In this document: positions 1 to 5,113 of the stretch, in pieces | Layout of the letters: each line of letters begins with the position of its first letter | Numbering within the stretch: the stretch's first letter is position 1 | NCBI GenBank assembly: GCA_007134805.1 | Contig: SLKB01000322.1 | Location: forward strand, 1-5,769 | Length of the DNA: 5,769 bases | DNA from: Paracoccaceae bacterium | Lineage (GTDB): Bacteria > Pseudomonadota > Alphaproteobacteria > Rhodobacterales > Rhodobacteraceae | Direction: 5' to 3' | Notes under the pieces: generated by a model | Told to the model about the DNA's origin: nothing | Database searches by the model: none | The model's input: the letters and a program-made list of their open reading frames with translations, nothing else | Made by a program: the position numbers and the translations under genes

Positions 1-210
1 GGCGCCGTGGACACGACCAGCAATTTCATCGAGCACCCCGATCTGGTCGCGCAGCGGCTGGAGCGCTTCACCGAGATCGTCGGCCCTGACCGCGTCATCG
101 CCGGCAGTGATTGCGGCTTTGGCACGTTCGCGGGCTTCGGGGCCGTGGATCCGGAAATCGCCTGGGCGAAGCTGGCCGCCTTGTCAGAGGGGGCGCGGCG
201 CGTGCCATGA
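1..210 (+). CDS. MetE-like methionine synthase II family protein, C-terminal end (5' end outside window)
   Basis: Frame 1 is open from the first base to the TGA at 208-210, giving the last 69 residues of a longer protein. These residues match the end of the cobalamin-independent methionine synthase (MetE C-terminal domain, COG0620-like) fold. There is a VDTTSNFIEHP segment, then ERFTEIVGPDRVIAGSDCGFG with Cys38 (window numbering) in the position of the family's zinc/thiol-binding cysteine, then FAGFGAVDPEIAWAKL and a short tail. The family transfers methyl or alkyl groups to thiols; short stand-alone members also include epoxyalkane:coenzyme M transferase-like enzymes, so the real substrate is open. 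The GTG at position 7 is an internal valine codon, not a start. The stop overlaps the start of the next gene (ATGA), suggesting co-translation with the hydrolase. Confidence 0.85.
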   Translation, partial: GAVDTTSNFIEHPDLVAQRLERFTEIVGPDRVIAGSDCGFGTFAGFGAVDPEIAWAKLAALSEGARRVP

Positions 211-893
211 CGCCGCTGGTGTTGATCCCCGGGATGATGTGTGATGCCCGCATGTGGGGCGCGGTGCCCGACGCGCTGGGCCCGCGCGCCATTCATCACG
301 CCGTGCCGGTCGAAGGTGCGTGCATGGCCGCGATGGCCGCAGCGATCCTGCGCGACGCGCCTGCGCGTTTCGCGCTGGCCGGGCTGTCGCTGGGGGGGAT
401 CGTGGCCATGGCAATGCTGGAACAGGCGCCGGAGCGGGTGGAACGCCTTGCCCTGCTCGACACCAACCCATTGGCCGAGGCGCCCGACGTGCAGGCCCGC
501 CGCGCGCCGCAGATCGCGCGCGCGTTGGCGGGCGATCTCGATGGTGTCATGCGCGACGAGATGAAGCCCAATTACCTCGCCGACCCGTCCGACATCGCCA
601 CGCTGGATCTGTGCCTTGAGATGGCGCGCGCCCTTGGCCCGCAGGTGTTTCACCGCCAGTCGCTGGCGCTGCGCGACCGGGCCGACCAGCAGGCCACCCT
701 GCGCGGCTTCACTGGCCCCGCGCTGGTGTTGATGGGCGAACATGACCGCCTCTGCCCGCACGACCGTCACGCGTTGATGCACGCGCTAATGCCACAATCG
801 AAACTGGTGCTCGTGCCGGATGCGGGGCATTTGCCGCCGCTGGAACAGCCCGACGCCACGCGCACCGCCCTGAAGGAATGGCTGGAACAATGA
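207..893 (+). CDS. alpha/beta-fold hydrolase
   Basis: This is a 228-residue single-domain alpha/beta hydrolase, presumably cytoplasmic because no signal peptide is seen. The N-terminal strand LVLIPGMMCDARMW (residues 4-17) carries the HG-like oxyanion turn, here P-G-M. The nucleophile elbow is GLSLGG with Ser61. The acid is Asp180 in LVLMGEHDRLCP and the base is His208 in PDAGHLPPLEQP, so the triad Ser61-Asp180-His208 is complete in canonical order. The reading frame is open upstream to 111, but the start at 207 puts Met directly before the first beta strand and gives an ATGA overlap with the MetE-like gene. An AGAGGGGG tract at 186-193 is a plausible though distant ribosome site. The next gene overlaps its stop the same way. 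The substrate is unknown; the neighbours (an aldolase-like RraA protein and a MetE-like transferase) suggest ester, thioester or C-C bond hydrolysis in a small catabolic route, which is inference. Confidence 0.88.
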   Translation: MTPLVLIPGMMCDARMWGAVPDALGPRAIHHAVPVEGACMAAMAAAILRDAPARFALAGLSLGGIVAMAMLEQAPERVERLALLDTNPLAEAPDVQARRAPQIARALAGDLDGVMRDEMKPNYLADPSDIATLDLCLEMARALGPQVFHRQSLALRDRADQQATLRGFTGPALVLMGEHDRLCPHDRHALMHALMPQSKLVLVPDAGHLPPLEQPDATRTALKEWLEQ

Positions 894-1582
894 CACCTGA
901 ACTGCTCAAGCTTCTGCGCGGCATCGATACGCCCACAGTCTGCAATGCCATAGAAACGGTGCAGGGCAAACGTGGCTTCGATGCCTTTACCCGCGGCACG
1001 ATGCTGTGTTCAGACCCGGGCCACAGCGTTGTCGGCTATGCGGTGACGGCGCAGATTGCAGCGCTTGCACCACCCACCGAGCCCGCAGAGGTGATCCGCG
1101 CGCGCCGCATGGACTATTACAGGGCCATGTATGACGCGCCCAAACCGTCAGTCGCAGTGATCGAGGATCTGGATTTCCCCGACTGCATCGGCGCCTATTG
1201 GGGCGAGGTCAATACCACCATCCACAAGGGCTTTGGCATGTCCGGCGCGCTGACCAACGGGGTGATGCGCGATCTGGGCGATCTGCCGGACGGTTTCCCG
1301 GTGATCGCCGGCAGCATCGGACCGAGCCATGGTTTCGTGCATGTGCGCTCGATCGGCGCGCCGGTCACGATCTTCGGGCTGCACGTTGCGCAAGGCGATC
1401 TGATCCATGCGGACCGGCATGGGGCGGTGGTGATTCCGGCTGATGTGGTCGACAGTCTCGCCCGCGGGATCGAGAAACTGCTGTCGGCCGAACATGAACT
1501 CATTTACGAGGCTCTTGCGCCGGATCTGGCGTTCGAAGCCTTCGCGCGCGCCTGGGCGGCCTTCGAGCGCGCCCGGACCTGA
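890..1582 (+). CDS. RraA family protein (HMG aldolase / oxaloacetate decarboxylase-like)
   Basis: This 230-residue protein is of the RraA / demethylmenaquinone-methyltransferase-like fold. The recognisable parts are an N-terminal DTPTVCNAIE helix (13-22), the core IEDLDFPDCIGAYWGEV (91-107) with the W-G-E motif, and GMSGALTNGVMRDLGDL (116-132). The last holds Arg127-Asp128, the pair that binds substrate carboxylate and metal in class II 4-hydroxy-4-methyl-2-oxoglutarate aldolases. The C-terminal signature is GDLIHADRHGAVVIP (169-183). RraA proteins of this type cleave or decarboxylate 2-oxo acids; the E. coli relative instead binds RNase E. The protein is longer than E. coli RraA (about 160 residues), and the usual V-D-G before the V-R-D segment reads T-N-G here, so the substrate is uncertain. 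An in-frame ATG at 878 exists, but AAGGA (873-877) abuts it, whereas ATG 890 gives an ATGA overlap and typical spacing. Confidence 0.85.
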   Translation: MTPELLKLLRGIDTPTVCNAIETVQGKRGFDAFTRGTMLCSDPGHSVVGYAVTAQIAALAPPTEPAEVIRARRMDYYRAMYDAPKPSVAVIEDLDFPDCIGAYWGEVNTTIHKGFGMSGALTNGVMRDLGDLPDGFPVIAGSIGPSHGFVHVRSIGAPVTIFGLHVAQGDLIHADRHGAVVIPADVVDSLARGIEKLLSAEHELIYEALAPDLAFEAFARAWAAFERART

Positions 1583-1593
1583 ACGCAGCAGCC

Positions 1594-1623
1594 CGGGGCG
1601 CCGTGTCGCGCGCTGGAGCCCCG
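1594..1623 (+). other. GC-rich hairpin in the rraA-kbl gap
   Basis: CGGGGC (1594-1599) and GCCCCG (1618-1623) form a perfect 6-bp stem with an 18-base loop that itself holds GCGC/GCGC pairing. The hairpin lies 11 bases after the rraA-like stop and 11 bases before the kbl ribosome binding site. No T-run follows, so it is not a standard intrinsic terminator. It might protect a processed mRNA end or partly attenuate expression, or it may be chance in GC-rich DNA. Confidence 0.4.
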
Positions 1624-1634
1624 CTTGCAAGACT

Positions 1635-1640
1635 GGAGAA
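1635..1640 (+). promoter_or_regulatory. Ribosome binding site of kbl
   Basis: GGAGAA lies 8 bases before ATG 1649. This settles the kbl start: the same frame is open to a TTG at 1625, but that codon precedes the Shine-Dalgarno sequence and would add eight residues not expected at the family N-terminus. Confidence 0.75.
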
Positions 1641-1648
1641 CATGCCAC

Positions 1649-2836
1649 ATGCCGACGGGCTTTCTTGATGATATTCGCGCAACCCTGAGCCAGATCGAAG
1701 CTGACGGGCTGTTCAAGCGCGAGCGGCTGATCACGACGCCGCAATCGACCCGCGTGCAGGTGGGCGGCCGCGAGGTGATCAACCTGTGCGCCAACAACTA
1801 TCTGGGGCTGGCGGATCATCCCGCGCTCATCGCCGCTGCCAGCACGGCGATGTCGAAGCATGGTTTCGGCATGGCCTCGGTCCGGTTCATCTGCGGCACG
1901 CAGGATCTGCACCGCACGCTGGAGACGCGCCTTGCGCAGTTCCTCGGCATGGACGACTCCATCCTCTTCGCGGCCTGTTTCGACGCCAATGCCGCGCTGT
2001 TCGAGCCATTGCTGGGGCCCGATGACGCAGTGATCTCGGACGCGCTGAACCATGCCAGCATCATCGACGGGATCCGGCTGTGCAAGGCGCGGCGGTACCG
2101 CTACGCCAATTCCGACATGGCGGATCTGGAGGCGCAGTTGAAGGCCGCCCGCGAGAGCGGCGCGCGCCATGTCATGATCGCAACCGATGGCGTGTTCTCG
2201 ATGGACGGGTATCTGGCCAAGCTGCCCGAGATCCGCGCGCTGGCGGATCAGCATGAGGCGCTGGTCATGGTCGATGACTGCCATGCCACGGGCTTCATGG
2301 GGCCGCAGGGGCGCGGCACGCCTGCGCATCTGGGGGTGCGGGCCGATATCCTGACGGGCACCCTGGGCAAGGCGCTGGGCGGCGCGCTGGGCGGCTACAT
2401 CGCGGGGCCGCAGCCGGTGATCGACCTGCTGCGCCAGCGCGCGCGGCCCTATCTGTTTTCCAATGCGCTGCCGCCTGCGATAGTCGCGGCGGGGATTGCG
2501 GCGCTGGATCTGGTGGAACGGGCCGACGAGCTGCGCGCAGCACTTTTCGAGAATGCCGCCCACTGGCGCGCAGGGTTGAGCGCGGCCGGATTCGACCTGC
2601 TGCCCGGCGCGCACCCGATCATTCCGGTCATGCTCCATGATGCGCACAAGGCCCAGGCGATGGCGGCGCGGCTCTTTGACCTCGGGGTCTATGTCGCGCC
2701 CTTCTTCTTTCCGGTCGTGCCAAAGGATCAGGCGCGCATCCGCACCCAGATGAATGCAGCGCTCAGCCGCGCCGATCTGGACGCGGCATTGGCGGCGTTC
2801 GAACAGGCCGGGCGCGATACGGGAGTATTGGGATGA
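1649..2836 (+). CDS. kbl: Glycine C-acetyltransferase (2-amino-3-ketobutyrate CoA ligase)
   Basis: This is a PLP-dependent alpha-oxoamine synthase of 395 residues, close to the 398 of E. coli Kbl. It cleaves 2-amino-3-oxobutyrate with CoA to glycine and acetyl-CoA in the cytosol, the second step of threonine degradation. Visible marks are [10 protein letters not shown] (49-58), the glycine-rich [12 protein letters not shown] (77-88), [12 protein letters not shown] with Asn134-His135 stacking near the cofactor, and VFSMDGYLA (182-190). The [11 protein letters not shown] segment has Asp209, which binds the pyridine nitrogen, and His212. In GTLGKALGG, Lys241 forms the Schiff base, and [10 protein letters not shown] follows. 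All catalytic residues are present and the frame is intact. The stop overlaps the tdh start by ATGA, and tdh makes its substrate, so the unstable intermediate is handed between enzymes made from one mRNA. That pairing supports Kbl over the related ALA, KAPA or serine palmitoyl synthases. Confidence 0.96.
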   Translation: MPTGFLDDIRATLSQIEADGLFKRERLITTPQSTRVQVGGREVINLCANNYLGLADHPALIAAASTAMSKHGFGMASVRFICGTQDLHRTLETRLAQFLGMDDSILFAACFDANAALFEPLLGPDDAVISDALNHASIIDGIRLCKARRYRYANSDMADLEAQLKAARESGARHVMIATDGVFSMDGYLAKLPEIRALADQHEALVMVDDCHATGFMGPQGRGTPAHLGVRADILTGTLGKALGGALGGYIAGPQPVIDLLRQRARPYLFSNALPPAIVAAGIAALDLVERADELRAALFENAAHWRAGLSAAGFDLLPGAHPIIPVMLHDAHKAQAMAARLFDLGVYVAPFFFPVVPKDQARIRTQMNAALSRADLDAALAAFEQAGRDTGVLG

Positions 2837-3873
2837 AGGCGCTCGAAAAATCCCGCCCCGAGCCGGGCCTGTGGCAGGTCACCGCCCCGGTGCCCGTAAT
2901 AGGGCCCGATGATGTGCTGATCCGGGTGCACAAGACGGGCATCTGCGGCACCGATATCCATATCTGGAACTGGGACGACTGGGCGCAACGCACGGTTCCG
3001 GTGCCGCTGATCACCGGCCATGAGTTCGCCGGTGAGATCGTTGCGCTGGGGCGCAATGTCACGGGTCTGCAGATCGGCCAGCGCTGTTCGGGCGAGGGGC
3101 ATCTGATTGGCCGCGACAGCCGCCAGAGCCGCGCAGGCAAGTTCCATCTCGACCCCGCGACACGCGGCATCGGGGTCAATGAACAGGGCGCCTTTGCCGA
3201 ATATCTGCGCCTGCCCGCGTTCAATGTCGTGCTGCTGCCCGATGCGATCGATGACGAGATCGGGGCGATCCTCGACCCCCTCGGCAATGCCGTGCATACG
3301 GCGCTGAGCTTTGATCTGGTGGGCGAGGATGTGCTGGTCACGGGCGCGGGGCCAATCGGGATCATGGCTGCGGCCGTCGCCCGCCATGTCGGCGCGCGCC
3401 ATGTCGTGATCACCGATGTGAACCCGATGCGGCTGGATCTGGCAGCGAAAGTGGCCGATCTTGTGCCAGTGAATGTGGCTGTAGAGGACCTGGGCGATGT
3501 GAAGTCGCGGCTGAAGATGCGCGAGGGGTTCGATGTCGGGTTGGAGATGTCGGGCAATCAGCAGGCGCTCGACCAGATGGTGGACAATCTGGTCATGGGC
3601 GGGCGGATAGCGCTGCTGGGCATCCCGCCGGGAAAATCGCTCGTGGACTGGTCGCGCATCGTGTTCAAGGCGATCACGATCAAGGGCGTCTACGGGCGCG
3701 AGATCTTCGAGACATGGTACAAGATGATCGCAATGCTCGAAAATGGGCTGAACATCCGCCCCGTGATCACCCACCGCATGGCCGCGGCCGACTTCGCGAC
3801 CGGGTTCGAGATCATGCGCAGCGGAAATTCCGGCAAGATCGTGCTGGACTGGCGTGAGGTTGCCGACCCGTAA
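2833..3873 (+). CDS. tdh: L-threonine 3-dehydrogenase lacking the structural zinc cysteines
   Basis: This is a zinc-dependent medium-chain dehydrogenase of 346 residues (E. coli Tdh: 341), oxidising L-threonine with NAD+ to 2-amino-3-oxobutyrate for Kbl. The N-terminal catalytic domain has [15 protein letters not shown] with Cys38, then GHE with His63-Glu64, and GEGH with His90. The Rossmann domain has VTGAGPIG (Gly171, Gly173, Gly176) and Asp195 at the end of the second strand, fitting NAD rather than [21 protein letters not shown] and [15 protein letters not shown] match Tdh specifically rather than sorbitol or alcohol dehydrogenases. The odd point is that the structural zinc lobe keeps its length, but the four cysteines expected at about 93, 96, 99 and 107 read Gly, Ser, Ser and Asp. 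The start is supported by GGGAG at 2821-2825, seven bases upstream, and by the ATGA overlap with kbl. It is the last gene of the + strand array. Confidence 0.96.
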   Translation: MKALEKSRPEPGLWQVTAPVPVIGPDDVLIRVHKTGICGTDIHIWNWDDWAQRTVPVPLITGHEFAGEIVALGRNVTGLQIGQRCSGEGHLIGRDSRQSRAGKFHLDPATRGIGVNEQGAFAEYLRLPAFNVVLLPDAIDDEIGAILDPLGNAVHTALSFDLVGEDVLVTGAGPIGIMAAAVARHVGARHVVITDVNPMRLDLAAKVADLVPVNVAVEDLGDVKSRLKMREGFDVGLEMSGNQQALDQMVDNLVMGGRIALLGIPPGKSLVDWSRIVFKAITIKGVYGREIFETWYKMIAMLENGLNIRPVITHRMAAADFATGFEIMRSGNSGKIVLDWREVADP

Positions 3874-4225
3874 ACGTGTTCCCGTTCGAGAGGATGTCGT
3901 GCTCTCATGCCGCCGACTCAGACGGCATTGCCAAGGACGCTCGCGTGAGAGTGCTTGGGTCCGCACTCGCTCCTGCGCTGCAACACCTATTGCTCGATCA
4001 CGGCGGCGGCGCCGCGTCGGTGCCAAGGCACGCTGATGCGGATGGCCAGCAGCGGCGTCACGCGGCGCACACGGCAGGCGCAGTCGATCAGGTCACAGAA
4101 GACGGCCGGCACCCCCCTTCCCGATCCTGAACTGGCCCCCGCAGGCTCGATCTTGCCATGAACAGGGCCGTCCGACGACAGGGCCAAGACATCATTCGGG
4201 ATGGAACGAGCGCGCAATCTTTAAA
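3874..4225. other. GC-rich interval without a recognised gene; possible coding remnant on the minus strand
   Basis: No full gene is seen here. The best open stretch is on the minus strand from TTG 4217 to TAG 3987 (76 residues, ending PWHRRGAAAVIEQ). Its third codon positions are mostly G or C, as in real genes of this genome, especially in its second half. However, it has no recognised motif, no clear ribosome site, and starts right at the edge of the AT-rich island. It may be the broken end of a mobile-element or other gene, or the antisense shadow of one. An 8-base direct repeat, ACAGGGCC, occurs at 4162-4169 and 4178-4185. I could not identify a family on any of the six frames. Confidence 0.35.
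3888..3958 (+). terminator. Possible weak terminator region after tdh: three consecutive hairpins
   Basis: Three hairpins follow the tdh stop closely. GAGAG/CTCTC lies at 3888-3892 and 3902-3906. ATGCCG/CGGCAT lies at 3907-3912 and 3923-3928. A longer imperfect stem spans 3931-3958: CCAAG pairs with CTTGG, AC with GT, and CTC with GAG around a GCGT loop, with one mismatch between segments. None is followed by a T-run, so intrinsic termination is not proven. The position directly after the last operon gene and the convergent gene beyond make a terminator or an mRNA 3'-end stabiliser likely. Confidence 0.3.
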
Positions 4226-4335
4226 TCAAAAGTAATGTGTGAAATTATTGCTTACGCAATCAGACTTTGGAAAATTAAGTGTCTTGACGTTGAAAAAAGT
4301 GAGGCAACCTGTGTCGCCAAAAGGATTTACCTGTC

Positions 4336-4393
4336 TCCGGGCGGCATAAAGGACGAAGCTCTTATATAGGCTCTGATCCAATTGCCGCCCGGA
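4336..4393. repeat. Perfect 11-bp inverted repeat with a 36-base spacer
   Basis: TCCGGGCGGCA at 4336-4346 is exactly complementary to TGCCGCCCGGA at 4383-4393. The arms are very GC-rich while the spacer (4347-4382) and surroundings are AT-rich. The stop codon of the 98-residue minus-strand ORF (4362-4364) lies in the spacer. As RNA on either strand it would form a strong stem with a large loop, but no T-run follows on either side, so it is not an intrinsic terminator. It could be a recombination or protein-binding site, a small mobile-element relic, or a structured RNA. Its function is not known. Confidence 0.7.
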
Positions 4394-4658
4394 ATGCCTT
4401 GACGCGCATAATCGGCGCACCCTGCACAACCTGAACTAGAATACTCACTACTAAAACACGCTCTACAACTCTACTCTTCTTGTCACTCAACGCATCCTGA
4501 ACAACCAGTTCCGGTGCTCTCAGGACAATTTTGTAATTACTAAAATCCTGCACAAACTTCCACATTTTTAATACAGTCTGATCTGATTTTCGTGCATTAT
4601 CCTTACTTTTTGACGAAATATAGGTACAATATGAGTAAAATGAGATGACTGTATACAT
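4362..4658 (-). CDS. Hypothetical small ORF in the AT-rich island
   Basis: This minus-strand ORF of 98 residues starts at ATG 4658. The N-terminus is rich in aromatic and hydroxyl residues (VISFYSYCTYIS), the middle is lysine-rich and polar, and a hydrophobic valine-rich stretch lies at about 64-78, followed by a basic tail. No family is recognised. Upstream there is only a weak GTGGA ribosome-like sequence. Codon use is AT-rich, unlike the neighbours, becoming GC-richer over the last 20 codons, where the frame crosses an arm of the inverted repeat. It could be a real acquired gene, a decayed fragment or a chance frame. Lack of a convincing promoter or motif keeps confidence low. Confidence 0.25.
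   Translation of the reverse strand: MYTVISFYSYCTYISSKSKDNARKSDQTVLKMWKFVQDFSNYKIVLRAPELVVQDALSDKKSRVVERVLVVSILVQVVQGAPIMRVKAFRAAIGSEPI
4521..4550. repeat. Short imperfect inverted repeat
   Basis: CAGGA (4521-4525) plus TTTT (4529-4532), split by a 3-base bulge CAA, pair with AAAATCCTG (4542-4550). This leaves a 9-base loop containing the palindrome GTAATTAC (4533-4540). It lies in the AT-rich island inside the 98-residue ORF. It could be a small operator-like or RNA hairpin element, but chance pairing in AT-rich DNA is possible. Confidence 0.35.
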
Positions 4659-4741
4659 ATTAGAAACATTCCACGAAAATCTGTTCGGTGACAGCTTTCC
4701 AAACTTAAACCTGTAGACGAACTGAAATTATTTAGATCTCT

Positions 4742-5113
4742 CTATAAGCGATCATCTTGCGAATCATTGGTTGCAAGCTCGGAGAGTGAACATCCCAAAG
4801 AGCCCCGGGCTTGAAAGTTCCATCGCAATTTGATGTTCCCTAGAATTATCTTTTGGATACTCATGAAATGATCAGCTTTCAGACCTTGAAAATCACTTGC
4901 AGGTTGAAATGAAAACAATCTTATGCCGATCTTCTCAACCTCAAGAAGAGGCTGATGTTCCCCACTTGTCAAAAAATGGAGGTCTGTCCGGATGTCATTC
5001 TTGCGATGTCTTCGAAGGGACAGCATTGCACCGGGCACGGCTTCGATGGACGGTCCGAACACATGCCGGGTCCTCTCAAGATACCCGCCAAAGCGAAGCT
5101 CCACGCGGGTCAC
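4742..5113 (-). CDS. Hypothetical protein ORF directly downstream of the glycosyltransferase
   Basis: This minus-strand ORF of 123 residues starts at GTG 5113-5111 and stops at 4742. Its start overlaps the reconstructed TGA of the glycosyltransferase (5112-5110), which would allow coupled translation, and a GGA lies about ten bases upstream. The first third has GC-rich codons like the glycosyltransferase; the rest becomes AT-rich as it enters the island, so it may be a gene whose 3' part is replaced or decayed. The stretch LHFLTSGEHQPLLEVEKIG followed by FQPASDF reads like natural protein, but I recognise no family. There are no membrane segments or signal peptide. It could equally be a non-coding frame. 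Confidence 0.35.
   Translation of the reverse strand: MTRVELRFGGYLERTRHVFGPSIEAVPGAMLSLRRHRKNDIRTDLHFLTSGEHQPLLEVEKIGIRLFSFQPASDFQGLKADHFMSIQKIILGNIKLRWNFQARGSLGCSLSELATNDSQDDRL

Larger units (their letters stand above)
4226..4980. other. AT-rich island of probable foreign or relic origin
   Basis: Base composition changes sharply near 4220, where GC-rich sequence gives way to a run such as TTTAAATC. Hand counts per 60-base line are about 40% GC at 4501, 32% at 4561, 28% at 4621, 38% at 4681, 45-47% from 4741 to 4860 and 37% at 4861. The value rises to about 58% at 4981. The operon to the left and the glycosyltransferase to the right are far richer. No + strand gene is seen. Two minus-strand ORFs (4362-4658 and 4742-5113) and two inverted repeats are listed separately. 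No transposase, integrase, tRNA gene or flanking target duplication was found. The sequence suggests acquired DNA or decayed intergenic DNA rather than part of either neighbouring unit. Confidence 0.7.

Noticed and set aside
878..890. ATG 878 as start of the RraA gene
   Set aside because: The AAGGA sequence directly abuts it, leaving no spacing. ATG 890 gives the ATGA overlap seen at the other junctions.
1148..2647. 499-residue open frame on the minus strand, antisense to the RraA gene and kbl
   Set aside because: It is a shadow of high-GC codon bias: arginine-, histidine- and alanine-rich with no domain, and it lies fully opposite two well-identified genes.
2728..4026. 432-residue open frame on the minus strand, antisense to tdh
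   Set aside because: It has the same kind of shadow composition, no recognised motif, and is opposite a fully conserved tdh.
4101..4172. GACGGCC/GGCCGTC 7-bp inverted repeat
   Set aside because: It is short, separated by nearly 60 bases and in GC-rich DNA where such matches are expected by chance.
4284..4312. TTGACG as a -35 promoter element on the + strand (also at 4399-4404)
   Set aside because: No acceptable -10 box lies 16-18 bases downstream of either copy, and no + strand gene follows.
4336..4393. Inverted repeat as an integron attC site or intrinsic terminator
   Set aside because: There are no core GTTRRRY/RYYYAAC boxes or nearby integrase, and no T-run on either side.
4226..4429. 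67-residue minus-strand open frame
   Set aside because: It has a TTG start, no ribosome site, overlaps the 98-residue ORF in another frame and lacks any protein-like motif.
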